Assembly (NCBI GenBank): GCA_009760855.2
Contig: WPIO01000012.1
Span: forward strand, 8,105,501-8,169,500
Source: Cristatella mucedo
Taxonomy: Eukaryota; Bryozoa; Phylactolaemata; Cristatellidae
Direction: 5' to 3'
DNA length: 64,000 nt
The notes under the pieces are model-generated. The model had not been told where the DNA came from and made no database searches. It saw only the letters and a program-made list of their open reading frames with translations. How positions within the stretch are numbered: the first letter of the stretch is position 1; each line of letters starts with the position of its first letter. A program made the translations under genes and the position numbers. Positions 1 through 12,246 of the stretch are shown here, one piece after another.

Positions 1-1007
1 ATCATCAGCCCAGCTTGAAAGCACCGAAAGCATAATATAGGCTTAGCAAATGCTCCCCGAGCCCTTAAGGCTTTTGTTGTGCTTAGTGACTCTCATCGTT
101 GACCATACACTCACTGGATCGTCACTGCATGAGCTCTTATCCAACAGTATCACATGTGACGCACGACTAGAGCTGAGCTGAACACATGACAACGTGGTTA
201 CAGTATTAGGCCCACAAACATCGACAGTGGCTGAGGAGTAGATAACAGTACAGTGTGAGCCAGTGCGCATACCACTGCCGGCCTCAGCTGGGTATGAGCT
301 GTCATTCATCTTTTTGTCACCATTCCCGTGACGTAGTTGGCACTCACTTCTTGTCCACTCACTGTGTGGTGAGCACACTCATGCCCACATTCATTCCTTC
401 TCCAATGGCTTTAGAAAGAGATGCAGTTTAGTAAGGATGAATGAAACTTGGTAATTGAGACAGAAGGCACTTCCAGGCAAGGTCTGTTCCTTTAAGTCTG
501 GCGCAAAGATTCTTGACTTTGTGGAACTTGGCTGGGCATGCAGTCCTTGAAAGTCCGTGATGCCGAAAGCAGCTTAAAGATGCTACTTGGTTACTTACCG
601 TTTTCTGAGAGTTTTTCCTCACGACACTCTTTGTGGACTTAATGAGGAGAAGCAGTGAATTTGCCTATTGATTCCAGCTTGTGAAATTGTGAACAGAGAT
701 GCTAAATCACCGAATCAATTGCTGTTAAATCAGATTGTGTGCTTTTTTTAATAAGGCATGAAATAGGTAAGAATTATCGTGCTTTTATTTCTAACCATGC
801 ATGCTGTAGTAATCTCTCACGAATGGCATACACTAATTGATAAGGCCCCCTTTTGCTGCGGTTGTAATTTTTTATCGAAAATATAATTGAAAATCTCGGT
901 TTTCAATTCTACGGATAACCGAACATTGCAATGAGATGAACTCTGCCTGTACCTAATCTGTCTTCTGCTGATAGTCTTTGAACCAAGGGCTGTTCCTTGC
1001 TTTTTAG
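1..1007. other. Sequence upstream of the first recognised MIPEP exon
   Basis: No coding exon could be supported here. The stretch should contain an intron of the MIPEP gene, because the first recognised exon starts at 1008 inside the protein. I looked for the family segment that precedes that exon in other animals and did not find it, so it is either diverged or to the left of the window. No repeat of the families described elsewhere was seen. Confidence 0.5.
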
Positions 1008-1129
1008 CGCAAAGAATTTGTCGAGCTGACGGAAAAAATTGCCACCGTCGGAAACCTTTTTCAGCAAGGTTGCCACCAGTCGGTCGCCATGTCAAAGAAG
1101 GACCTACCTGCTCACCTGCGGTCAGCAAT
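1008..1129 (+). CDS. MIPEP: MIPEP exon (first recognised)
   Basis: The acceptor is tgctttttag and the donor is gtgagt. The 40 codons begin [10 protein letters not shown] and end near [13 protein letters not shown], which matches the family helix before the conserved LPEH segment. The exon ends in phase 2 and its AT joins the G of the next exon to make Met. Similarity to the vertebrate protein is modest, so this is the least certain of the MIPEP exons. Confidence 0.75.
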
Positions 1130-4100
1130 GTGAGTGTCTGTCCCTTTGCAAAGTAGTCTTATTTTTGTGACACCCGGTCTCTCTCACCAATACTGTTAAT
1201 ATCTCATGTGCTTGTGTTCTGTTGCCATCTTCTAAGTACTAGATACTGTGTCTTGTCTGTTAGTTCACTGAAATCACCTGCCGTCCACAAACTTCAGCAT
1301 GTCACTCCCATGAGTCTAGATAATCGGCCAAAGCTGACTTCTCGGGCTGGTTTGTGGTTGCATTGTGCTATTAACTCTCTAAGTAATTGGTGCATCGTCG
1401 AAATCCCGAATTTAATACCTCTCACTCGCCCAGTCAGTCTCGTTTAGGCAAACTTGTTTGTTGTGCTAGCTCACTGCTGGTTTGCTTATCCCTTTTTTGT
1501 TTTGTGCACCTACTCGGCTTGTTTGCTCGCTGGCTTACTAGTTTGTCGTTGCGTTGGCCCGCTCACTAGCTCTTGCTCACTCCTGGCCTGTTTGGCTTGC
1601 TCATCGGCAGAGGATATCCGGTGTCTAGGCTGCTTTAGCCGGGGCTTCAACTTTTCCTCTCTTTTTGAATGAGATAGGCAGTTTAAGTTGCCAAGAACAA
1701 TTATACTACTCAAGCTTTGAGTGCATTGCAGAAAGGACATTCTCCTTTCTAGCACCCACCTTAAGCTGAGTGAAGCAGCTAAGACTATTCTGAGCTAAAT
1801 GAAGCTGTTGATCAGTTAATCGGTATATCTCAGTGCAGTATCTAGTCTGCGCTGTAGCCTGATGGCAGCATTCCTGATTGACTTAACCAATCTTTACTTT
1901 TGTTTAACCTCTCCGTTCAGTCACTCGGTGGGTAGACTAATAAAGATACATGCTTACTCACTTGTTGAGTCACTCATTATTTTCATGTTCTATGTGCCAC
2001 CTTGCTTTTGTCTTTGGTTATTTGCATATCTGTCTGTAATTGTCTCACTTTGGAGCTACTTGCTCTCCTGTTTGTCTTTCATGCGATGCCACATGCCGAT
2101 GTCTCACTCTGTCCTCTCTAACGATCTGTCTGCTATGCTCTATTTCTTCCTTTCTTGCTCTGTCTGTCTGTCTCACCCAGTATCTGTCTGACTTTCTTGC
2201 TGTGCCTTTCCTCTTTTGTCAATGCTCGAGGGCTTTTCTCTGGTGCTTGTTTGGCTGTCAATTCGCAAACTACTTTTCTCTTTGCACATTTAGTCACCTA
2301 TCACGATTTTTCCATTCATGTACATGCACAGGTTCGGGGCATCTTCCGAAAGTGAGCAGGTGACATTTAGCGGCCTGTTCAGCGACAGTCCGACTGAGGC
2401 AGTACGTGAGGCTTCCTATAGGACTTTCCTGTGCACGGAAGGTGAAGATGCTGCTCGCCAGGCCCGACTTTTGGACATGCTGCTGGCTCTGCGTGGGCGT
2501 CTTGCACGCCTTGCCGGCTACGAGACATATGCTCACCGCGCGGTTGGCTCCGAGTCACTTCTTGGCTCCCCGGCTGCCGTGATGAAGTTCCTGCATTCGC
2601 TGAGCGCTGGAACTTTGCGTGAGCTCGCGAATGCCGATTACGAGCTGCTCACGTCAATCAAGAGTCAAGTGGTGGCAGATCCAAGTGCTAGATTGAAACC
2701 GTGGGATGTTACTTACTATGCTGCCCTGACACGACAACAGAGGTGAGAGCCGCTACGGCTTAGCTGTGGAGGCAGAGAATGACTCCAAGTGCACAACTTG
2801 TGTTGCTTCAGTGGTTATATATTTTTTTATCTTTGTACATTTGCAATATATCTACTAGTGCTGCCCTCTGCTTTCCAGCTAGATCTCTTTTGGTGGACAT
2901 GGACTGTCCATCAGGACTGTGTTGCAGTGTTTGATTCGTTGCAGTGTTTGATTTTGTATCGTTGTTGCCCTTCTCTTACTTTTGCCTTTCCTGCTTGTCA
3001 GGCTGCTGTGCACGTGGGATTTGAGATTGTGGAACTAGAATGCAGCACTAACCGTGTGCACTAACTGCATTATTTATAATCAGTGACCTGCTGACAGTGT
3101 GAATCTTTTTTGCTAGCTTGCGAGCATAGCTGTGTCTGTGCACGTCCCCCCCCCCCGTTTGGGGCTGTGCATAGTTTCCTAGCGATGCCACAGGACTGGA
3201 AGACGAGATAAGTTGGCATGTGATGAGTAATTGGCACCTGATAGATGGGCTCTTTTAATAATCAGAGAAATCCAATCAGTTCCAGGAAAGAGTTGGGAAG
3301 GCAGTATTAAATACTCAATAAATGCCCGCCTGTTGCAATTCGTGTGCTTTAAATAGACTTTGTTTCTGATCTGCTGACTACATTTGGATAGGACTAGTCG
3401 AAGAATATGGCTGTTATAGCTGCGGGCGATTTGCTGAGAAAAGCTGGATTGCTTTGCTATATGTTTTCCCGAAGAGTGTGTAGAAAATATTACCAGAAAC
3501 AACTCAGAATGTAATGCGCGCGTCTTCTGAAAGGACTGTAAAAAACCTCCTTGTAGCACTGCCTCTAAAAGTGCTAAAAAATTCAATCTATAATAATCTA
3601 TGCTGATAACATGTTTGGGTAATAGCTGTTTACCATCAAGTGCTGTCTGTTGCATCGGTACCTTGGAATGCTTTATGGAGCAGTCAGACCTTTACTGTAA
3701 GGGTCCTACATTAGGTAGCTAACTGAGAGCTATGCAAGAGTATTCTTTGCTCTGTAATTCTCGTTTCGACTTGTATGATCATATTGACCTAAAAAAGAAC
3801 CGTGGCTTACTACACTACCCCTTGCTTTGGCATTACCAGGGCCAAGTTTTTCTTTAGCCAGGTTGATGCCAGCAGCTAAGCTGTAGGTTTGACCACCTCA
3901 CTGTCTGCTTCTTGTCAGAGAACTTGCACAGCTGTGCTTGGCAGTCCTCCTTGTCTTTTGATTCCGTAAAACGCTGGAATGCGACTCTTGTATGTCGGTA
4001 TCTTTCCTTTCTAAAGATGACATTCGTCATATGAAGTTGGTCGTCTTAATTGGTATCTTTATACCCCACCGAGCTGGGTTGGTCCAGCGGTTAAGGTGCT

Positions 4101-7100
4101 CGCCCCGACTAGGGTCTGGCTGAGGTCGTGGGCTCGAGCCCTGAGGCATATGTGAAGCGCCTGAATAGAGATGTAGTTCTCTTGGGGCGCTATACAAATG
4201 AATATATATATATTTTTTAAACTTTTACTTAGTGAAACAAGCATTTAATTTACCTGTGGTCTACAGAAGTGCACGCAGAATGCTAGAGGCCTGCAGAATG
4301 CCAGAGGCCTGCCGTAATGTTGTGCTGCAAGTGCACTAACTGATATTTGCCGCACTATCCTGATTTGACATATTACGTGCAGGTTTTCAGTGGATCACAA
4401 CAGCCTGCTACCTTATTTCTCGCTTGGCGCTTGCATGGAAGGCCTGGCACAACTCTTTCGCCGTCTGTATGGAGTACAGTTGCACTGCACTGAGCCGGAA
4501 TACGGCGAGCTGTGGCATCCATCAGTTTACAAGCTGGTGAGCTTTATCTAGCAAATGGCTAACTTTCAGAAACCGTTGACTATTTGGTCGCTTGGTCGTA
4601 TGCTCTGACAAATGCCACTGTATATGCACTGCTTACTTAAATTAATTTATTGTTTACCTCTTCGCTGGCATTCTGTGCAGGAAGTAGCTCACGAAACAGG
4701 AGGTCTTCTTGGACATATCTATTGCGACTTCTTTGAGCGAGCAGGGAAGCCACATCAGGACTGCCATTTTACTATTCGTGGTGGTCGACAACTGCAAAAT
4801 GGGTCTTACCAGGTGATTCCATTTTCCTATGCAATTGTATACTCGGACTAAATGGTCTTTGGTGTCGGTTTTTAAAATTGGACCAGTAATTCAGGGATTT
4901 GCATTTGCAAAAGCCTTTGGTCGGCAACCAAGTACTAGCTTGTTGTTTTTTGTGTTTCATAAACTGAAACCGTTCAGTGTATCTAATTGAATAGGACAAT
5001 TTTTGAATTTGATAATTAGCACTGCTATAACGTAGCCTTTAGCTACCAAGTAACTGGCACTCTTTATTTAGGATATTAGTTAGTGAATGAGATTGCATTT
5101 AATAGTCTTTTGATGCTACCAGCTGGAATTGCTAGCCTTCTGTAACTGGGATTTTTTGAAGGATGAACTCTTTCTGAGAAACCATTTGCGATCTGCATGA
5201 ACATTAAAATTAGTGGCTGCAACTCCGTTCGGGTAATAAGAAAGGTTTCTAAGATGCCAGGCATACTAAAGTTACATGCAGCCTATACAAATATTTATTG
5301 ACAACCCAAAAACAAACTCATATGCTGTTGGCGTGTATGCATTTAGTGTGACATCGTCCCATTGCGATTCTTTACGACCTCCCTTTTCTGGTCATGGCAT
5401 AGAGGCCATAAGCTTCTGCAGCATCTCTTGTGCTGAAGCACATTCCACAGTGGTGACTGAATCTTACTGAAAAGGTCGGCTACCTGTGGATGCTGAACAC
5501 CTTTTCTTGACCGCCTATCGATAATGCCTGTCAATAATGCTCCATAGTCGTTAAATGGGGTTCAACTCAGGCGACTGGCTGGGCCACTGCATCAGCTCCA
5601 CACAAGGATTCGTCAAGAAAGTACTGTTCTGTTCTGGCAGTGTGCATAGGATTGTTATCATGCTACCTAATATAATGCTGAAGTCACATCATCAGAACCT
5701 ATAGTACTTGTATGAGACGATATCGACAGGTGGTTGAAGCAAGTCGTTCGGCCTAGGTCAGTAGCCGAGCTGTTCGGTAAAAGTCAGGCACCGTGGAATT
5801 AACTACAGTGGAAGAGACAATGCAGAAGCTAGTTGTTTCTATGCCTGGCCAGAAAAAAGGAGATCATGAAGGATTGTGGTAGGACGATATCACACTAACT
5901 GCATGCATACCAACAGGGCTTAATACATGCCAACAGTGTATGCAATCGTTTTGTGCTGTCAGTGGATGTTTTCATATAAAGCACGTAACCGTAGTATGCC
6001 TGGCATCGTAGAAACCCTTCTTATTACCCGAACGTAATTGCAGCCATACTGCAAATATTTGTTTGCAGTCGAGTGTAACAGCAGCTGAAGAACCATGTAC
6101 ACTATAACTAGTGCTTGCAATGGGCAATAAAGAATTTATTGCTGTAGGACTCGAGCGTACGACCTGCATCGTAGGCTAAGACCAGGAGTAATAGTGTGTA
6201 CATTTTATGTATGTAGCATTAATAACTTTTTTGCCTGTGTTTTCGCGTACGTGCATGCATACATGTTTATTTGCCCATGTGTTAGCATACTTAAATACAT
6301 CTGTGCATGTATTTACGTGTGTGCTTGCAGACGTGCGTGTTTATGGATGTTAATCAACTGTCTGAATATATAACTAATAGAACTCAGGACTAAAGCTGTT
6401 TCTTCTGCAATCAGAGGATATTTTTGCCGGTACCAGGTAGTGCCATATCTAGACGTTAGTAACTGTCTCTAATGTCCTGGTGATGTGTCCGTCATCTGGT
6501 GCAGCTAACGGAAGAATGAGTGGCCGATTACTTTTTCTAAGTACTGTTTACCTTAGAATAGTCACCGTTTCCTCACAGACTCCCGGGTCGAGGCAGTCGT
6601 GACTGGGCCGTATAAAATGAGTATGGCTGATGCATTTTCTAAACTTTCTGCCAACTTGTATTGCATTCCTTGCTTGGCAACTGTGGGTGAACGTATGACT
6701 TGGCTTTAGCCGGTATGTGCATGGCAAAGGAGCCCTCAGTTGACCTTCTGTGTGTGATGCAATGCACTCTTTTCTGTTGCAGTCTCCCATCGTTGTGCTA
6801 ATGATGAATTTCACCGAGCCAATGCCTAGCAGAGGTGGGATACCTCCATTACTCAGTGTGCAAAATGTTGAAAACTTGTTCCACGAGTTCGGCCACGCCA
6901 TGCATTCGATGTTGGGTCGAACACGCTACCAGCATGTCACCGGAACACGCTGCTCCACGGATTTTGCAGAGGTCCCATCGGTACTGATGGAGTACTTTGC
7001 AAACGACCCGAGGGTATGGTGGTATAGTCTTCTATTGCACACTGATGTCCGTGGTAACACAACCTGACATTCTTCGTGATCCGTGCCTTCAGAAAAAGGA

Positions 7101-7185
7101 AGGAGTGGATGGAAAGGTGACAAGAAGAAAGAGATTTGAAATAACAGAAACATTGGAAAGCGTGAGAGAGATTAAATAGAGGACA

Positions 7186-7241
<56 letters not shown>

Positions 7242-10200
7242 CAGCACGAGGCCTGGTCGTTGCCAATGCCATTGTGTGAAGCAACTAGTTCCTTTTATCT
7301 GTTCCTTGCTGCTCTGTGCTTAGCCTGATGAACCCCGGTGTGCTGGGTCTGATAACAAAATATGGATACAGCCATGCCAGCAGAGCAAAATCTTGAGCTA
7401 AGATGGCAAAATGCTGAAATCGCTTTATAGCACTTCGTGATGGTAGCGTCTGCAGCAGCGTGCAAATGCGTTGTGCACAGTGACTTTCTATAGAACGATG
7501 AACGTGAGAGTGGCTCGGCTATCTAGAGTTTTCTTATTACTGTGCAATCTTTTACTCCGCAGGTAATATCTACATTTGCATATCATTACGAGACTGGAGC
7601 ACCATTACCTGAATCGTTGGCTCTGAATGCCTGCAAGTCGAGAGCTGCATTTGCTGCCAGCGTAAGCTACTCAGCACCGATTTGTACAGACAAGCTGTCG
7701 TAATGTAATGTCATGGCTTGCTGTACATGTGGCTATATTATATTTTGCCCACTGTGAGCCCTGAAACAGCTATTTAGCTTCACGCCTCATCTGTGCTAGC
7801 AGTTCATCTGTCAATGGGATGGCATATCTGTTAACTGTTCGTTTATCTGTGAACATAATTTTGACATGTTAACCCAAAAGCTGTTAGTAGTGCACGTCTG
7901 TTGCAGTTTGATCGTAAAGCTGTGACAAAGTGCTTTTATTATATGCACTGCCTCACAAATATTCAGCCTTGTTTAAACCTTGTAAGTGAGACTGTCCAGC
8001 ATAATTTTGTTTCTGGTTGCAGCTTGCCTACTTAGCCTAACCCCATTGTTCTCAATGACCTCTACATTGCTTGCTGAAGCATAATTCTCATAGAATTCTG
8101 GAAATGAATCCCATTGGAAAATACGATGCATTTTCTGAGGGTTATCATTACGATCTTAAGTGCTTCACAGAACATTTACACCTTAGCAAAAAAGTGTAGT
8201 TGACCCCTTTTTTAAGTGATTCGTTGACTTTCAACTTTGATTAACGAATCTGAAGCTCTAAGAACAAATGTCCTAAATGAAAGTAGTACCTGTTACTTCG
8301 GCGCTTTTCTTAAACCAGAGTACACACTAACAAAAAAGAATAACAATACAGATAGATAAATATAAAGATATAAAGATAAATAACAATGAAGAGAGAATGC
8401 ATCTTTGTCTCTACTATTTATTTAGTCATTTAAAATGGAAAATATCAATGTTTTACACCCTAAAATGACAGCATGGCTTGTTTTTGAAAGTACTTAGGTG
8501 TGCATAAATATGAAATTCACAGCGGTGCACTGCTACAGCACACCAACTATTCGCATTTCTTGACCTCGTGCTAAAGTAAAGTACGGGGTAGCTGATTTCA
8601 CAGCCTCATCTACATAGTGCCAGAAGAGCCTTGATGTGCTGTGATGGCACACTAGGTAAGGCGGTTGCTTTCACGACCTCGGTCCCGAGGTCGTGGGTTC
8701 GATTCCTGCAGTGGGTGATTCTTTATTGCCACTGCAAGCGGTGGTGATAGCCGTAAAGGCTCTTCTGTCGCTATACAAAAAGAGGCTGTTTAATCAGCTA
8801 GGATTTTTTTTTAACACCACCCCTTGCAGTGGGCAAAACAATATTGTCTGCTGCAGGACTCAAGCACGTGGCGCCTCCGGTCGTGAAGACCTCTAGGCAA
8901 AGATTCCCAGGACCAGTGAGTTAAGTGCCTTTACGAAGGGCCAATCGTGGGCGTTGGCATTGAACCAACCGGGATTACACCTAACGTTGCAATTGCTAAA
9001 GACTTGTGAAAGGTGAGACAGCAGTGGGATACAACATTAAGAAGATTGCTACTAGTGTTACTGTGGATAACTGGCCGAGACCTGCCAGCCCACGTGTCAC
9101 TTCACAGCACGAAGACAAATTTTGAGCCATCGTTTTGTTTTCGCTAGGGTTTGTACTCAAAGCCTGCCGGCTCCTGCTGCAAAGCTACTGGGTGTGGATG
9201 CGACTAGGTGCTGACTAGACGAAAAAAGTGTGCTTGCTTGAATTGCAAAAAAAGAGAAGCCCATGCAATTGGGTTCTGGAACCCCTCTCAGCACATCTCA
9301 TAGTCTTCGTGTAAACCTGTTTACCACCTACTGTGCACTTTGTCAGGAACTTGGCTTGTATTTACCTATACGATCGTTTTCGACAGCTGCCTTAACTTCA
9401 TTCGCAGCTAGGCCTGTCTGTCGTGAGCGTCGCAGTTGTCACATCACACCACTTCTCGCCGACCTGCACTGGCTCCCAGTCAAGCAATGCATCGACTTCA
9501 AGGTTTTGTCGCTCACTTTTAGGTCACTTCATTCTTTGGCTCCAGCCTATCTCTCAGATCTACTCCCACACCAGGCTAAGCATCGTACCACCTGCTTTTC
9601 GGAATCAAACAGTTTACCAATAACTCATGCTAGACTCAAATCCTATGGAGACTGTGCATTTAGTTCGTAATCTCCCTAAGCCTGGAACTCACTCCCGAGT
9701 TGCGTAACAACATCCCCTGACTTTACCACACTTGAAAAGAACTTGAAAACGCCTATTTAGGACAGCATTTAGTGAGTCCCTGTGATTTGTCCTTTATGTG
9801 CCACTCATCTATTTATTACACCATTTAATGGGTATCAGCGATTCGTATTTTATGGCTCATGCATGCTGACACTGCATGCTGCCACTAACCACACTTGCAT
9901 GCTGACCCAGTGCATGTCACCCGTAACCACGTTATTCATGTTGCTTATCAAGCATGATATTATTCTCCATTCAATCGAGGTTCCCTTTGCAGCAAATGTA
10001 AAGCGCCAAAAAGAGATTTGAGTTCTCTGAAGGGGCTTTATCAAGTGTATTATTATTATTATTATTAACGGAAACAGAGCAAAGTTCTTACACTGATCCA
10101 CTAGGCCCGCCACGGCTTGGCTCCTCCATACATAGCTGAGCTGCTTCACCAGCTTCAACCTCCTCGTGCCCACAGGTCCTGTATGGACAATAAATTAGCT

Positions 10201-12147
10201 GTTCCACTCCTCTCCTTAAAGACCGTTAACAACTGAAGCTTTAGCTCTGCAGGACCTAGACTGTGGAACTCGCTTCCAAGATTCTTACGCAACGACAACT
10301 ACTCTCTTGCTGCCGACTATGGCTCATTCTTTCCAGCGGTCCTGAGTTGCTACTTCTATGCTACTCACTACCTCAACTGCTCTCTTGACTCTGCTATGCT
10401 TCCCACTTTCTTTTTGTTGTGTGAGGTGAAGTCTGTTGGCTCCCGAATGTGTATCGAAAGCCGCTTAGGCTGTGAGTAGCGCTATGCAAGACTCTCCTGT
10501 GTAACACCCACATAGTCTTTGTAGAGTTACAGACGGAGATACATTGCATTACATTACATGACTTTTCTCTCTACTGCTGGTGCATATGATCAAGTTATCA
10601 TCGTAGAAATAATGTAGGCTAATATAATAATCCCTACACCAATAGTCTAAATTAAACAAGCTAGTGGGTTTTAGGCAGTGTTGACTTGCATAAGTCGGTG
10701 AGTTTCGTCTGCTTGTGTCAAGTCTGCTCGTGTAATTAGACACAAAAATTATATGTGGCAGGACACACGCGTGTCATCTATGCATAACGTTGTTTAGGAC
10801 ATTCAGCTGCAAGTATTCTATTCGTTGCTTGATCAAGTGTATCACGGTGGGCAGCCGTTGCCAAAGAGCACCACAGCCATACTTGCTGAGCTGCAAAACA
10901 AGCACTACGGCCTGCCATATGTTGTGGATACGGTGAGTAATCGTTTAACCTTGCCCCCCCCCCCAAGACGGTAGCACTGCTTCTATTTTCGTGCACCTTC
11001 TATGCCACCGTTGCGTGCCGGTAACAGCTCCATTGTTTAACTGCACGATAATGTTGCTGCTGGCCATGTCATGCTTCTGATCGATGTTAATTTTCAAGTC
11101 GACCCCAAGCTGTGAGCATCTCAGCTATTGGTAAGCAAAGACATTCGCAGGTAGACAAGACGAATCAGTTGCTTGCAGGTGAATCTCCACCTATTAGTAT
11201 GACAATCCACACGAGTAAGGCAAGCATCATTTGTGTCCAATCGCTAGTCCTTCAAACCCTTAAATTGCCAAGAAAGTCTTATAAAAGCAACGCCAGTCTG
11301 ATGCCACACGGCCGCTGGGTCTTCGACCGGGGTAAGGTGCTCGTTCTTCACAGCCCAGTTCGTGGGTGTGAGTCCTTCAGTGGGAAATCCTTTATTGACC
11401 ATTGCAATCGGCAGTGATAGCCGTGAAGGCTCGTCTGCAGCTATATAAATGAGACTATTAAATCAGTTAACAAAAAGTTGGTTTGCCTGGCATCATGCTT
11501 CTGCTTTTTATATGGCTCATGGTCTCATGCTTTCGGACTCCACTTGCTAAAGCCGAGCATTGCTGGTGACGAGCTAAACAAGAACTTGACTACTGCTTCA
11601 GGTTGGCCGTATGCTATTTCTCTTCCGAATTCGTTGCTTTGAAATTTGCTTTGGGCGTTGCTTTGAAATTTGCCTTAGCTGTGCAAAGCTCCCTTAAGGT
11701 CTCTACTGAACCAGTTAGGGCTATACTACCTCAATGCCCAACGAATATAGCTAAACAATATGCCTCTTCCATCCGAAGCTGATAAAATTAAAATAAATAA
11801 GATAAGAGGCTGCATATACATACTTATTGTTTAGAATCGCACACTACTTATTGTTTAGAATCATACATCGAGGTACTGATGTAAAGAAAACTGTTAGTAT
11901 CGCTTAACACAAACGGTAGACTCCTGACCAATACCGTTATATTTGTTGCATCCATAGCTTTGATAAACTGCTTGTGACCCAAATCTGAGGACATGTGGAA
12001 TTGTCTGTCATGCCTTTTAGCTCCATATATAGACGATACTTAATATCCTGGTATAATTGGGTCTTTTTTATTTAAGAACTTAAATTCATATGCTTTACGG
12101 TTTAAACATGACTTGCACCTTTTAGTTTTTGCATGCTTCACGATGGA

Positions 12148-12246
<99 letters not shown>

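Larger units (their letters stand above)
7662..10797 (+). other. MIPEP: MIPEP intron with SINE and two LINE remnants
   Basis: The intron starts with about 1 kb of A/T-rich DNA without features. It then holds a SINE-1 copy, a 5'-truncated LINE-A and, directly abutting it, a 5'-truncated LINE-B, all in the gene's orientation. Confidence 0.75.

Noticed and set aside
3179-3655. 158-codon minus-strand frame in a MIPEP intron
   Set aside because: No recognisable family, no splice context and a position inside an intron of a conserved gene.
8640-8808. tRNA gene
   Set aside because: B-box-like sequence is present, but no cloverleaf or acceptor stem closes and the same unit recurs many times with a SINE body and tail.
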